DNA of 64,000 bases from a bacterium 210917-DFI.7.65 (GCA_020555865.1 JAJCJJ010000002.1:62001-126000), one strand, 5' to 3'; counted from the stretch's first letter, positions 1 to 8,228 are shown. Notes: generated by a model from the sequence alone, not told the origin. Numbers and translations: made by a program.

Positions 1-1063
1 TGCCGACCTCGCCATTAGCGTTCTGCACACAATCGTCAGCCAGATACTCGCTCACATCACTGGAGAACTTACCGCCGGTAATGACAGGATTGCCCGTATT
101 TTCAGCTCCTGTTACGGCCTTTTGGCCTGCAGGCGCTTTAAATGTGCCGCCTTTGATTTCCGTGGTCGCATTGGCATTGATTCCGCCGTCTCCTCCGGTA
201 TTATCATTGCCGATAAGTGCAGCCGTTTTGGAAACAGACTCAAAAGAACCGCCATAAACGACGCACTTTACATCTTCATCCTCACCAGCAATATACAAAG
301 CATAGTGGGCGCTGCTTCCGTTAGTGTGTGTAGCACAGGAAACCGTTTTAAATGACCCATCGTGGATCTCTGAGTACCCGGCCGAAGTGGAAAATCCGCC
401 CTGTACGCCAATCACCGTGCCATTATAGAAATACAGTTGCGGCGATTTTCCCTCTTCATCCATATGGCTCTGGATCGTATACCCCCAGCTGCTGTTATTA
501 CAGGCAGAGCAGGAGCGACAATCAAACAGGCCATTATAAATCTTGGCAATACCGGCATTGTATACCGCGGTTACTGCACCGTTGAATGTGCCGTCCTTAA
601 TCGTCAGATCACCGTCCGGTCTGTTTTTGATAGAGGCGCCGCTTGCGTTAACAGAGCCCGTAAATGTTCCGTTTTCAATGGTCAGTGTACCATAGTTATC
701 AATGGCACCATAGCCTCCGGTATTTGAGTTCGAACTGTCGATGGTGCCATTGCCGGTGACAGTCAGTGTGCCCTCGTTTCGGATAGGCCTGCCCGCAAAG
801 GCGCTGGCTACCTTAATGCTATGCTCAGCCATGTCCAGGAGAATATTCTGCCCTTCTGCTATGGTCACAATCTGATCTGTGCTCATATCGCTGATATCTG
901 CGTCCAGGGTGATTGTGACCTGGCTGCCGTCTTTCGGGGCATTTTCAATGGCTGTTTTCAGCTCTTCTGCCGTGGAAACGCCGCCTTCCGCCGCAAACGC
1001 CGCGGGCATCAGGCTCAGCACCATGGCAAGCGCTAACACGACGGATAGGAACTTCTTCTTCAT
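1..1063 (-). CDS. Secreted repeat-rich surface protein, N-terminal part (cut by window edge)
   Basis: The gene starts at the ATG at 1063-1061 behind AGGAGTGG and runs off the left edge, leaving 354 complete codons. The first 25 residues are a signal peptide (MKKKF, a hydrophobic stretch, then an AFA-A cleavage site). The rest is a run of short repeats of the type GTLTVTGNGTI, GTLTIENGTF, GDLTIKDGTF and TEIKGGTF, as in right-handed beta-helix or pectate-lyase-like adhesins. The family's usual C-terminus (SLH or another wall anchor) would lie outside the window, so the attachment mode is unknown. It has its own promoter at 1140-1168, overlapped by an inverted repeat. The signal peptide and repeats are seen directly. 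A surface or adhesion role is inferred. Confidence 0.85.
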   Translation of the reverse strand, partial: MKKKFLSVVLALAMVLSLMPAAFAAEGGVSTAEELKTAIENAPKDGSQVTITLDADISDMSTDQIVTIAEGQNILLDMAEHSIKVASAFAGRPIRNEGTLTVTGNGTIDSSNSNTGGYGAIDNYGTLTIENGTFTGSVNASGASIKNRPDGDLTIKDGTFNGAVTAVYNAGIAKIYNGLFDCRSCSACNNSSWGYTIQSHMDEEGKSPQLYFYNGTVIGVQGGFSTSAGYSEIHDGSFKTVSCATHTNGSSAHYALYIAGEDEDVKCVVYGGSFESVSKTAALIGNDNTGGDGGINANATTEIKGGTFKAPAGQKAVTGAENTGNPVITGGKFSSDVSEYLADDCVQNANGEVG

Positions 1064-1139
1064 TTCTTTTACCACTCCTTTTTATAATTGTTTCTTTTGG
1101 GAACTCTATCAATATACTCGATAAACCAAGTATGCGCTC

Positions 1140-1168
1140 ATTATACTCTATTTATCAAGTATAATCAA
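1140..1168 (-). promoter_or_regulatory. Sigma-A promoter of the surface protein, overlapped by an inverted repeat
   Basis: On the minus strand TTGATT (1168-1163) and TATAAT (1145-1140) are separated by 17 bases. The inverted repeat ATACT-N10-AGTAT (1043 bases in; arms 1143-1147 and 1158-1162) lies inside this promoter. A second copy with the same 10-base spacing has arms at 1114-1118 and 1129-1133. These are plausible operator sites, perhaps for the adjacent small regulator. Confidence 0.7.
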
Positions 1169-1204
1169 CAAATGAAGTATGCTACTCTTTTTGTGGTGAT
1201 GCTA

Positions 1205-1432
1205 ATGATCAGCTATCAACCCTTTTATGAAACGCTGTTTCAAAAAGGAATAACTGAATATTATTTAATCTTCAAACAGGGCGTAACCGCCAGCACGCTT
1301 CACCGCATGAAACACGGAAAGCCTATCTCTACCACTACGCTCAACACACTGTGTGAAATTTTAGACTGCCGGGTAGAAAATGTGCTGGAATATGTTCCCG
1401 ACGCAGACAATGCGGAAACACCTTATTCGTAA
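1205..1432 (+). CDS. Small Cro/CI-type helix-turn-helix regulator
   Basis: This 75-residue protein begins MISYQPF at the ATG at 1205, preceded by GTGGTGAT. An upstream in-frame extension exists but would add unrelated residues. The sequence follows the short YozG-like Cro/CI pattern: an N-terminal ISY-PF-ETL segment, a first helix (KGITEYYLI), a recognition region (VTASTLHRMKHGKPISTTTLNTLCEILDC, read as separate short pieces) and a V-ENVLEYVP tail. Members of this family bind DNA as small repressors. It is divergent from the surface-protein gene, and two matching inverted repeats lie between the two genes. Regulation of that gene is inferred from position only. Confidence 0.85.
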   Translation: MISYQPFYETLFQKGITEYYLIFKQGVTASTLHRMKHGKPISTTTLNTLCEILDCRVENVLEYVPDADNAETPYS

Positions 1433-1470
1433 AAGCATACAATGCTTGTCTTTTGTTTTTGAAAAAAACA

Positions 1471-1494
1471 AAAGACCGCTCCGGAGCGGTCTTT
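1471..1494. terminator. Hairpin terminator after the small regulator
   Basis: AAAGACCGCTCC pairs perfectly with GGAGCGGTCTTT, giving a 24-base palindrome with A-rich sequence before it and T residues at its end. It could work in both directions. Confidence 0.75.
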
Positions 1495-1615
1495 CAACAG
1501 CATCAAATGCATCGTGGCCTTCCCGGAAGAATTCTCATCTCTGATTAACAATACAGTTTTATTATAAAAGCATCTGCCCTGCTTGTCAACGCTGCAGGAA
1601 AAATCCGCCCGCTGT

Positions 1616-1644
1616 TTGCAAGCGGGCCAAAATTATGCTATGAT
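1616..1644 (+). promoter_or_regulatory. Sigma-A promoter of the 84-residue protein gene
   Basis: TTGCAA (1616-1621), a 17-base spacer and TATGAT (1639-1644) lie 31 bases before the ATG at 1676. This supports the plus-strand reading here over the competing minus-strand frames. Confidence 0.7.
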
Positions 1645-1675
1645 ACGGCAAAACAGCGAAAGGCGTGAAATTTGA

Positions 1676-1930
1676 ATGTGGAACATCATTGAGTACAACC
1701 AGATAGCCCGAGGCGAAGGTGTGCGGCTGTTCACCGCCTGCGGCATTTTCGAGGGCGTATACCGTGGCTCGGAAGCGGTGGATGAATCCCAGCCGGAACA
1801 ATGGGTCGTCCTCAGCGACGTGACCTTCTCCCCCACCCAGGGCGGCGCGGCCGAAGCGGAGCAGATCCATATGAGCGACGCCAACGTCCAGCTCTCCCAG
1901 ATCATCGCACTGGATCTGAACAATGGATGA
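1676..1930 (+). CDS. Small protein of unknown function
   Basis: This 84-residue acidic, soluble protein (MWNIIEYNQIARGEG at the start) has no signal peptide or membrane segment. I do not recognise a family. It looks like a small beta-rich fold (a VRLFTACGIFEGVYRG strand region, then QWVVLSDVTF). A good sigma-A promoter lies upstream and a hairpin terminator follows, so it is a single-gene unit. Overlapping frames on the minus strand have no promoter or ribosome binding site and are judged spurious. The site before the ATG (AAAGGCG) is only moderate. Confidence 0.6.
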   Translation: MWNIIEYNQIARGEGVRLFTACGIFEGVYRGSEAVDESQPEQWVVLSDVTFSPTQGGAAEAEQIHMSDANVQLSQIIALDLNNG

Positions 1931-1955
1931 GTTATCCGGCAGGCAAATGACCAAA

Positions 1956-2000
1956 ACACCCCCCGGCGGCATGTGAGGAATCCATGCCGCCAGGGGGTGT
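1956..2000 (+). terminator. Hairpin terminator
   Basis: ACACCCCCCGGCGGCATG pairs with CATGCCGCCAGGGGGTGT with one mismatch and a 9-base loop. It closes the unit of the 84-residue gene. Confidence 0.6.
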
Positions 2001-2197
2001 CATTCTATGAACCTCTCCTGTTCAATCGCGTGTCTTTTGCACAGAATCCACAATTTTGGCCATCCTTATTTTGATAAAATGTGCATTTTTTACTCCAGAT
2101 TAAAAAAAGGATCGGCTATGCTGAACACGTAATCTCTCTCCGGCAGAAAGCATTTCGTTTTTTCGTGCACTATAACCGACGGAAAGAAGGGTTCACC

Positions 2198-3568
2198 ATG
2201 GCACAACCGACGCAGAGCAATACGTTCACCTCCGGACCGATTCTCCTTCCTTTTATTCGTTTCACCCTGCCTATTCTGCTTTCCATGTTTCTTCAGGCAC
2301 TTTACAGCGCTGTAGACCTGATTGTAATCAGCCGTTATTGCGGTGCTGCGGAAATTGCCGCTGTGGCAGCGGGCGGCAATGTTATGTACATGATCCAGGT
2401 GGTAGTAACCGGTCTGGCCATGGGGGTAACCGTAGCAATCGGACGTTATATCGGCGAAGGAAACTTTGAAGACGCCGCCAAATCCATGGGTTCTTCCATT
2501 TGCGTATTTGCCGCGTTCGGCGCACTTCTGACGGCGATCATGCTGATCGCCGCTCCCTTCCTGATCCGTGCGATGGATATGCCGCCGGAAGCGTATCCGT
2601 TCGCAGTGGATTATTTAATGATTTGCAGCGCAGGCATCCTGTTTTTAGTCGGATATAACCTGATCAGCTGCATTTTCCGCGGGATCGGCAACGCGATCCT
2701 TCCACTGGTGTTTGTGGTCATTGCCGCCGCCATCAATGTGGTCGGCGATATCATACTGGTAACACAGTACCACATGGGCGTGCGCGGTGTCGCGATTGCC
2801 ACAGTCTGCGCTCAGGCCGTCAGTGTGGTTTTGTCCATTCTCATCATCCGCGCAATCAAACTGCCCTTCCAATTTTCCAGAAAACACATCCGATTTGACG
2901 GTGAAAAGATCCGGGAGTTGTTTTCCATCGGTACCCCTGTGGCGCTGAAGGATTTAGTCACGCAGTTTTCCTTTCTGGCTGTCAACGCCATCGCCAACGG
3001 TATGGGCGTGCTGCTTTCGGCCGGTTATGGCATCGCCTGGAAAGTGGTCAGTTTTGTGCTGCTGATCCCGATTTCTTTCATGCAGTCCATGTCTGCTTTT
3101 ATTGCTCAAAATATGGGTGCTCAGCAGCCGGAACGTGCAAAAAAGACTTTGTATTATGCTTGGGCCGTCGCCGTCGGCATCGGTTTTGTAGTATTTTACA
3201 TCGTGCGGTTTCACAGCGCAGCCCTGGCTGCTATCTTCACCCCCAATCAGGATGTCATTGCAGCGGCAGCAGACTATCTCAAAGGATTTTCCATTGACTG
3301 TATCCAGGTAGGCATTCTGTTTTGTTACATGGGGTTCTATAATGGTTGCTGCCGCACCCGGTTCGTCTTTTTCCAAGCTTTCTGGGATGGATGGATTATG
3401 CGTGTGCCAGTAGCCTATTTCATGAGCCAAACGGCGGGCGCACACCTGTTTCACATTGCTCTGGCAACGCCGATTGCCACTTCCAGTACCATCATTGTGT
3501 GCACAATGTATTACCTGCTGATTCGAAAACATATTTTTAATACGCCCAAAAGCATCCCCTCTCCTTAA
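2198..3568 (+). CDS. MATE-family multidrug/cation efflux pump
   Basis: This is a 456-residue integral membrane protein of normal MATE length with about 12 hydrophobic segments. Family-like stretches include an early FTLPILLSMFLQALY segment followed by VDLIVISRYCG, and the second-half start FSIGTPVALKDL. MATE proteins export drugs or other cations using a sodium or proton gradient at the cytoplasmic membrane. I chose the ATG at 2198 (MAQPTQSN) because GAAAGAAGG precedes it. The in-frame start at 2081 would add 39 non-conserved residues. It stands alone between terminators. The substrate cannot be read from sequence. Confidence 0.9.
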   Translation: MAQPTQSNTFTSGPILLPFIRFTLPILLSMFLQALYSAVDLIVISRYCGAAEIAAVAAGGNVMYMIQVVVTGLAMGVTVAIGRYIGEGNFEDAAKSMGSSICVFAAFGALLTAIMLIAAPFLIRAMDMPPEAYPFAVDYLMICSAGILFLVGYNLISCIFRGIGNAILPLVFVVIAAAINVVGDIILVTQYHMGVRGVAIATVCAQAVSVVLSILIIRAIKLPFQFSRKHIRFDGEKIRELFSIGTPVALKDLVTQFSFLAVNAIANGMGVLLSAGYGIAWKVVSFVLLIPISFMQSMSAFIAQNMGAQQPERAKKTLYYAWAVAVGIGFVVFYIVRFHSAALAAIFTPNQDVIAAAADYLKGFSIDCIQVGILFCYMGFYNGCCRTRFVFFQAFWDGWIMRVPVAYFMSQTAGAHLFHIALATPIATSSTIIVCTMYYLLIRKHIFNTPKSIPSP

Positions 3569-3613
3569 CTTTTTCCATCCCTACAGATCCCCCATCTTTT
3601 CCCACGCAGCGCA

Positions 3614-3646
3614 AAAATCCCCCAGGCTTGCAGCCCGGGGGATTTT
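3614..3646. terminator. Shared terminator between the MATE gene and rplL
   Basis: AAAATCCCCC and GGGGGATTTT form a stem between two convergent genes, with A and T tracts on either side, so it can stop transcription from both directions. Confidence 0.85.
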
Positions 3647-3692
3647 CCCTGTTTCAATATAAATCTGCCGAAGCAGAGCCAGTGGAAATCGC

Positions 3693-4067
3693 TTACTTCA
3701 GCTCGACCTTTGCGCCGACTTCTTCCAGCTTGCCCTTGATCTCGTCAGCCTCAGCCTGAGGAGCGGCTTCCTTGATCACAGCGTTCTCGGTCTCGACCAG
3801 CTTCTTAGCCTCAGCCAGACCCAGGCCGGTGATCTCACGGACAACCTTGATGACCTTGATCTTCTGATCGCCCACAGCGGTCATGACCACGTTGAACTCA
3901 GTCTTAGCTTCCTCAGCGGGAGCAGCAGCGCCGCCGGCAGCAGGAGCAGCCATAGCAGCAGCGGAAACACCGAATTCCTCTTCCAGAGCATGCACCAGAT
4001 CGTTCAGTTCCAGAACGGTCAGAGCCTTGATTTCTTCGATCATAGCAGTTACTTTTTCGCTTGCCAT
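3693..4067 (-). CDS. rplL: Ribosomal protein L7/L12
   Basis: This 124-residue stalk protein of the large subunit recruits translation factors. It has the N-terminal dimerisation segment ([21 protein letters not shown] in separate pieces), an Ala/Pro/Gly hinge around residues 36-55 and the C-terminal domain with the [20 protein letters not shown] core. The ATG is preceded by GGAGGT. It follows rplJ by 85 bases in the same transcript, as in most bacteria, so L10 and four to six copies of L12 can assemble together. Confidence 0.98.
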   Translation of the reverse strand: MASEKVTAMIEEIKALTVLELNDLVHALEEEFGVSAAAMAAPAAGGAAAPAEEAKTEFNVVMTAVGDQKIKVIKVVREITGLGLAEAKKLVETENAVIKEAAPQAEADEIKGKLEEVGAKVELK

Positions 4068-4152
4068 TGTATTGTACCTCCTAATTGAAAGTTAATTTTA
4101 AAATAGAAATGGTTACGGGCCAAAGCCCGCACAGGGATCGACGCGCCGCCGC

Positions 4153-4701
4153 TTATTCAGCGGGCACAGCCTCGGGAGCAGCTTCCTCTGCAGCAGGTGC
4201 GGCTTCGCCGCCCTTTTCTGCGATCTGCTTCAGAACAACTGCCAAGCCAGTGATGGGTGCCAGCATAGTACCCAGCGCCTGTGCCTGCAGAACGGGCAGA
4301 GCAGGAATGTTAGCCAGCGCCTGAACTTCTTCCAGGGGCATGACCTTACCATCCATATAGCCGCCCTTAATTTCGAACTTGTCCTTCAGCTTTTTGGCAA
4401 AGTCATTGATCACGCGAGCAGGAGCAACGGGATCGTCATGACTGACCGCCAGAGCGGTGGTACCGCTGAGCACGCCGCTCAGCTCCTCCATCCCAGCGTT
4501 CTTCACCGCAAAGCGCAGCAGCGTATTCTTCACGACCGCGTATTCGACATTGTTCTTGCGCAGCTCAGCGCGCAGCTCGGTATCCTCGGCAACCGTGATA
4601 CCCTTGTAGTCGACCAGAACGCCAGCGGAAGAATTCTTCAGCTTCTCGCTCAGCGCTTCCACAATCGCCTGCTTTTCACTCAGAACCTTTGCATTAGGCA
4701 T
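4153..4701 (-). CDS. rplJ: Ribosomal protein L10
   Basis: This 182-residue protein forms the base of the ribosomal stalk and binds L7/L12 and 23S rRNA. The start MPNAKVLSEKQ at 4701 follows GGAGGTGA with normal spacing. A longer in-frame reading to 4770 would run into the leader terminator and is rejected. Conserved pieces include VDYKGITVAEDTELR, NTLLRFA and LSGTTALA. The C-terminus is an Ala/Glu/Pro-rich tail. The gene sits behind an L10 leader RNA at 4739-4860 and two promoters, so autogenous control by L10(L12) is expected. Confidence 0.98.
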   Translation of the reverse strand: MPNAKVLSEKQAIVEALSEKLKNSSAGVLVDYKGITVAEDTELRAELRKNNVEYAVVKNTLLRFAVKNAGMEELSGVLSGTTALAVSHDDPVAPARVINDFAKKLKDKFEIKGGYMDGKVMPLEEVQALANIPALPVLQAQALGTMLAPITGLAVVLKQIAEKGGEAAPAAEEAAPEAVPAE

Positions 4702-4738
4702 TTTGATTTTCACCTCCAATGGATTGTTCGGAGCGTCC

Positions 4739-4778
4739 AAAAAGAAACAGTCCCTGCATCGCAAAGACACAAGGACTG
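4739..4778 (-). terminator. Attenuator terminator in the rplJL leader
   Basis: On the minus strand CAGTCC pairs with GGGACTG (outer arms 4778-4773 and 4754-4748), extended by further pairs, and is followed by TTTCTTTTT. It lies between the L10-binding core and the rplJ start, the place expected for an attenuation site. Confidence 0.75.
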
Positions 4779-4860
4779 CCTGTCATTCAAAAATGATGAA
4801 AGACTCTCCTCGGCAGGATTTACGGAGTAAACTCCACCTGCTGTCTTTGGAACGCCAATT
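4779..4860 (-). ncRNA. Ribosomal protein L10 leader RNA
   Basis: Read on the minus strand, the segment holds AAGACAGCAGGTGGAG (4847-4832 region) and, after a short loop, ATCCTGCCGAGGAGAGTCTT. These form the conserved kinked stem of the L10 leader family that mimics the L10 site on 23S rRNA. AGACAGCAGG pairs across to CCTGCCGAGG-type sequence as in the family. Binding of L10(L12) should favour the terminator at 4739-4778 and so limit rplJ-rplL expression. The match is by eye. Confidence 0.85.
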
Positions 4861-4890
4861 ATTATATCGGCCAAAACCGCTATAATACAA
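4861..4890 (-). promoter_or_regulatory. Second (proximal) rplJL promoter
   Basis: TTGTAT (4890-4885) and TATAAT (4866-4861) with an 18-base spacer. Its expected start point is immediately before the L10 leader core. Confidence 0.6.
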
Positions 4891-4906
4891 TTTTTTCAGC
4901 TTTTCT

Positions 4907-4935
4907 ATTATACTGGCGCACAACCGGTTTGTCAA
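4907..4935 (-). promoter_or_regulatory. Main rplJL promoter with full consensus
   Basis: TTGACA (4935-4930), a 17-base spacer and TATAAT (4912-4907), identical to sigma-A consensus in both hexamers. It lies between rplA and the L10 leader, making rplJL independent of the upstream genes. Confidence 0.85.
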
Positions 4936-4954
4936 GCGCCGTTTTGGAAGAAAA

Positions 4955-5647
4955 TTACTGAAGCTTTGCCGTGTTCAGCTTCACGCCGGGACCCATGGTG
5001 GAGGCGGTAACACAGCTCTTGATATACTGGCCCTTGGCGGCAGCGGGCTTTGCCTTGATGATGGCGCCCATGAGTGCCTTATAGTTCTCCTCCAGCTTCT
5101 GGGGACCGAAAGACACCTTGCCAATGGGGCAGTGGATGATGTTGGTCTTGTCCAGGCGGTATTCGATCTTACCGGCTTTTACTTCCTTGACGGCCTTGGC
5201 CACATCCATGGCCACAGTGCCAGCCTTGGGAGAGGGCATCAGGCCCTTGGGACCCAAAACCTTACCGAGACGGCCCACAACGCCCATCATATCGGGAGTT
5301 GCGATTACCACGTCAAAGTCGAACCAGTTTTCCTTCTGGATCTTCTCCACCAGATCCATATCGCCGACGAAATCGGCGCCGGCTTCGCGGGCCTCATCGG
5401 CCTTTCCTGCTTTGGCGAATACCAGCACGCGGACATCCTTGCCGGTGCCGTGGGGCAGAACGATCGCGCCGCGAACCTGCTGGTCTGCATGGCGGGAGTC
5501 AACGCCCAGCTTCACGTGCAGCTCCACCGTTTCATCAAACTTGGCCGGAGCCGTTTTGCAAATCAGATCAAATGCTTCGGCAGAATCGTACAGAGTGGAC
5601 TTGTCGATCTGCTTTGCACCATTTTGGTACTTCTTGCCTCTAAACAA
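4955..5647 (-). CDS. rplA: Ribosomal protein L1
   Basis: This 230-residue protein of the L1 stalk binds 23S rRNA and helps release deacylated tRNA. Conserved pieces are [44 protein letters not shown] and the C-terminal AKGQYIKSC. The start is a TTG at 5647 ([10 protein letters not shown]). GAGGAGG lies 8 bases upstream and no ATG with a usable site exists nearby. The in-frame ATG at 5692 would put the Shine-Dalgarno sequence inside the gene. It follows rplK by 72 bases in the same transcript. Confidence 0.97.
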   Translation of the reverse strand: MFRGKKYQNGAKQIDKSTLYDSAEAFDLICKTAPAKFDETVELHVKLGVDSRHADQQVRGAIVLPHGTGKDVRVLVFAKAGKADEAREAGADFVGDMDLVEKIQKENWFDFDVVIATPDMMGVVGRLGKVLGPKGLMPSPKAGTVAMDVAKAVKEVKAGKIEYRLDKTNIIHCPIGKVSFGPQKLEENYKALMGAIIKAKPAAAKGQYIKSCVTASTMGPGVKLNTAKLQ

Positions 5648-5719
5648 TGTTATATCCTCCTCATAGTGGTTAATTCGGAATAATCCTCCCACTGTATGGA
5701 ACGGATGACCGTCCCTCGT

Positions 5720-6145
5720 TTATTCTTCTACAGTGACGCCCATGCTGCGCGCCGTGCCGGCGATCATGCTCATGGCCGCTTCCAGGCTGGCGGCATTCAG
5801 GTCGGGCATCTTGGTCTCCGCGATCTTCTGAACGTCGGCCTTGCTGATGCTGGCAACCTTGTTCTTGTTGGGAACACCGGAGCCCTTTTCGATGCCGGCG
5901 GCCTTCTTGATCAGCACGGGAGCCGGGGGGGTCTTGGTGATGAAGGTAAAGGAACGGTCAGCATAAACGGTAATGACAACGGGGATGATCATCCCCATCT
6001 GATCTTTGGTCCGCTCATTGAATTCCTTCGTAAATGCTGCAATGTTTACGCCATGCTGGCCCAGTGCAGGACCAACGGGAGGCGCGGGGGTTGCCTTGCC
6101 TGCAGGAATCTGCAGTTTCACATAACCGGTTACTTTCTGTGCCAC
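5720..6145 (-). CDS. rplK: Ribosomal protein L11
   Basis: This 141-residue protein of the GTPase-associated centre has the full-length family pattern: [27 protein letters not shown] in pieces, [20 protein letters not shown], and the C-terminal RNA-binding ARSMGV. The start is GTG at 6145 behind AAGGAGGTG with 8 bases between. A GTG start is somewhat unusual for such a highly expressed gene. It lies between nusG and rplA on the same strand. Confidence 0.98.
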   Translation of the reverse strand: MAQKVTGYVKLQIPAGKATPAPPVGPALGQHGVNIAAFTKEFNERTKDQMGMIIPVVITVYADRSFTFITKTPPAPVLIKKAAGIEKGSGVPNKNKVASISKADVQKIAETKMPDLNAASLEAAMSMIAGTARSMGVTVEE

Positions 6146-6292
6146 TTTAGTAGCACCTCCTTAGATGATAAATGTGGTGACGTCTGCCCAGGGGCAGTGC
6201 GTCTTTGGCGGGGCGCCATACGCCCCTCCCACTTGCGCCGGACGACCGTCCGGCCTGTATGCAAAGCGCGGCGCGCTTTACAACGAAAGGGA
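6146..6292 (-). other. Structured nusG-rplK intergenic segment
   Basis: These 147 bases hold several GC-rich dyads, including AAAGCGCG-G-CGCGCTTT (6264-6280 region), GGACGACCGTCC and a GGGGCG/CGCCCC pair. None is followed by a T-run, so they are not simple terminators. They may be a processing site or an r-protein leader. No known family was recognised. Confidence 0.4.
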
Positions 6293-6820
6293 TCAGTCCT
6301 CCAGAGATTCGACTTGGTCAAGCTCCAGCTCGACGGGCATCTCTCTGCCGAACATGGACACCTTCACCGACACGCGGTTCTTGGGGATGTCCAACTCTTC
6401 CACGATACCGCACAAGGAATTCATGGGGCCGTCAATGATTCTCACATTGTCGCCCACAGCATACTTGACGACGATTTCGTGCTTTTCAATGCCGAGATCC
6501 AATACCTCTTCCTCCGTCAGAGGAATGGGTTTGTTGTTCTCAGCGCCGACAAAACCTGTAACACCGCGGATATTGCGGATCAAATGCCAGGTATCATCGG
6601 TCATCACCATTTTGATCAGGACATAGCCAGGGAATACCTTGCGTTCGATCTCCTTCGTGCCGCTGTCCGTGATTTCCGTGACCGTTTCCATGGGGATCTT
6701 CAGATCGAGGATCAGATCCTCCAGATGCTGGTTGGTCACATATTTTTCAATGGTGGTCTTCACGGCGTTTTCATAGCCGGAATAGGTATGAGCCACATAC
6801 CATTTTGCTGCTTCCGCCAT
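6293..6820 (-). CDS. nusG: Transcription elongation/termination factor NusG
   Basis: This 175-residue protein links RNA polymerase with Rho or the ribosome. It has the N-terminal NGN domain (WYVAHTYSGYENAVKTTIEK, in pieces; RKVFPGYVLIKM; WHLIRNIRGVTGFVG) and the C-terminal KOW domain (VGDNVRIIDGPMNSLCGIVEEL). The start at 6820 follows AAGGAG. An upstream extension to 6901 overlaps secE and is rejected. It sits 10 bases after secE in the conserved secE-nusG-rplKA order. Confidence 0.98.
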   Translation of the reverse strand: MAEAAKWYVAHTYSGYENAVKTTIEKYVTNQHLEDLILDLKIPMETVTEITDSGTKEIERKVFPGYVLIKMVMTDDTWHLIRNIRGVTGFVGAENNKPIPLTEEEVLDLGIEKHEIVVKYAVGDNVRIIDGPMNSLCGIVEELDIPKNRVSVKVSMFGREMPVELELDQVESLED

Positions 6821-6830
6821 GCCCCGCTCC

Positions 6831-7067
6831 TTAGCCGAACACTGTGAACAGCGTGGAAACGATCGTACCGGCGATGCCGTCGAAGGCACACAGGAACACA
6901 CCTACCACGGCGCACATACCGATTACGATACCCGTATTTTTGATCGTGGTCTCCTTTGTGGGCCACACGATTTTCTTCATTTCGCCTTTCATATCGTGGA
7001 ACCACTGACCAATGCCGCCTTTTTTCTTGTCGGCCTTCTTGGGAGCAGGCTTTTTTTCTTCAGCCAT
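6831..7067 (-). CDS. secE: Preprotein translocase subunit SecE
   Basis: This 78-residue short-form SecE of Gram-positive type clamps SecY in the translocon. A lysine-rich N-terminus (about 20 residues) is followed by the conserved amphipathic WFHDMKGEMKKIVWPTKET and one transmembrane segment (about residues 47-72). It lies between rpmG and nusG, the normal place. Confidence 0.96.
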   Translation of the reverse strand: MAEEKKPAPKKADKKKGGIGQWFHDMKGEMKKIVWPTKETTIKNTGIVIGMCAVVGVFLCAFDGIAGTIVSTLFTVFG

Positions 7068-7107
7068 TTAAAAAATACACACCCTTTCTTTTACACGCTC
7101 GCCAGCA

Positions 7108-7257
7108 TTACTTGGTTTCGCTGTGGGGCGTGTGCTTCTTGCAGAAGGGGCAATACTTTTTCATCTCCAGACGATCGGGATCGTTCTTCTTGTTCTTGAA
7201 AGTATTGTAGTTTCTCTGCTTGCATTCGTTGCATCTCAAAGTGATTTTAACGCGCAT
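7108..7257 (-). CDS. rpmG: Ribosomal protein L33, zinc-binding form
   Basis: This short 49-residue gene reads [17 protein letters not shown] and ends HTPHSETK. It is the zinc-type L33, with CxxC pairs in RCNEC and YCPFC. AGGAGGTG lies upstream of the ATG at 7257. It is the first gene of the rpmG-secE-nusG-rplK-rplA transcript. Confidence 0.97.
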   Translation of the reverse strand: MRVKITLRCNECKQRNYNTFKNKKNDPDRLEMKKYCPFCKKHTPHSETK

Positions 7258-7395
7258 CTAACGGCACCTCCTTATTATTGGCCGCCCGCTTATCACGGGC
7301 GCCTTCTGCCTCCCTACAGACAGGGCTTTCCCCTCTGCGCGTAAAAAGCGAAAAATGCGCGCAAAAAGAAAGCCCTTCTTTCATAGGTAATGAAC

Positions 7396-7424
7396 ACTAT
7401 ATCATATCTTTTGCGCAGCGTCAA
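7396..7424 (-). promoter_or_regulatory. Promoter of the rpmG-secE-nusG-rplKA transcript
   Basis: TTGACG (7424-7419), a 17-base spacer and TATAGT (7401-7396). The leader to rpmG is about 130 bases and GC-rich. I see no known regulator in it. Confidence 0.8.
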
Positions 7425-7483
7425 ATCTTTTTTTCTTTTTCCGGCAAGATTTTTTCTCGGGACCTCCGCTGGCCGGCCCGGAA

Positions 7484-7993
7484 TCAACGCGCCGCCGCCC
7501 GCCGCTTTCGGATCAAGCTAACCCACACACAGCCATATACAACCAGATAGGCAGCGGAAAGCAAGACCATTCCCCCGTAGCGCCGCTGCTGGTGGAATAC
7601 GTAACTCCCCGCGGTCTGATCACCTTCGACCGTGATATATTTTCCGCTTTCCCGGATAGACAGCACCCGCCGTTCCACACATTCTCCTGCCGCCACCATG
7701 TTTTCCGCCGTGTTTCGGTACTGGACTTCATCCTTCCACTGATACCCCGATCCATCCGTCGCCCGGTAGTATACCAGATAAACGGTCTTCGTCGGATGCA
7801 GCCGTCCCTGGCGGCCGCCGGCGGTATTTTTCACCTGCGTGGGGTAAGTCTGATAAGGAGAAAAAGTATGCACTCCCATATCTTCGTACGCTGCTGCCGG
7901 ACGGATCGTAAGAAAGCCCTCTGCCCCTACATACAAACACGCCAACGCCAACACAAGCAGCATAATGCCCGCAAACTGTATTCCTCTCTTCAT
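7484..7993 (-). CDS. Membrane protein, DUF3592-like
   Basis: This 169-residue protein has a membrane segment near each end (about residues 7-27 and 141-161). Between them is an extracytoplasmic beta-rich stretch with KTVYLVYYRATDGSGYQWKDEVQY and a later SGKYITVEG, the layout of DUF3592-type proteins. Family assignment is by pattern only and the function is unknown. It begins MKRGIQFAG at 7993, with GGAGCGGAGG upstream, and is a single-gene unit facing away from ruvX. Confidence 0.7.
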   Translation of the reverse strand: MKRGIQFAGIMLLVLALACLYVGAEGFLTIRPAAAYEDMGVHTFSPYQTYPTQVKNTAGGRQGRLHPTKTVYLVYYRATDGSGYQWKDEVQYRNTAENMVAAGECVERRVLSIRESGKYITVEGDQTAGSYVFHQQRRYGGMVLLSAAYLVVYGCVWVSLIRKRRAAAR

Positions 7994-8129
7994 TTCTGCC
8001 TCCGCTCCTAACCCTGTTTAACTATATAATAATTGTATCACATCATTGCCGCGCCCTCAAGAGCAACCGCTGAAGGCAGCACCGGGGGAACGCGCCCTGC
8101 CTTTGCCGGAAAAGATAAACGATTCCGGA

Positions 8130-8158
8130 TTGCAAAACAGTTCCAAATTCAGTATAGT
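8130..8158 (+). promoter_or_regulatory. Promoter of ruvX
   Basis: TTGCAA (8130-8135), 17 bases and TATAGT (8153-8158), about 70 bases before the ATG. Confidence 0.7.
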
Positions 8159-8228
8159 ATGAGAAGAAACTACGGCAAAAAACATCCGCAGAAAATACAA
8201 AAAGGTACAAAAGGAAGGTGTTCCGCTC

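Noticed and set aside
1586-1972. Minus-strand frames opposite the 84-residue gene
   Set aside because: No ribosome site or promoter; the plus-strand frame has a good promoter and terminator.
2081-2197. Longer N-terminus for the MATE pump
   Set aside because: The added residues are not MATE-like and the internal ATG at 2198 has a clear ribosome binding site.
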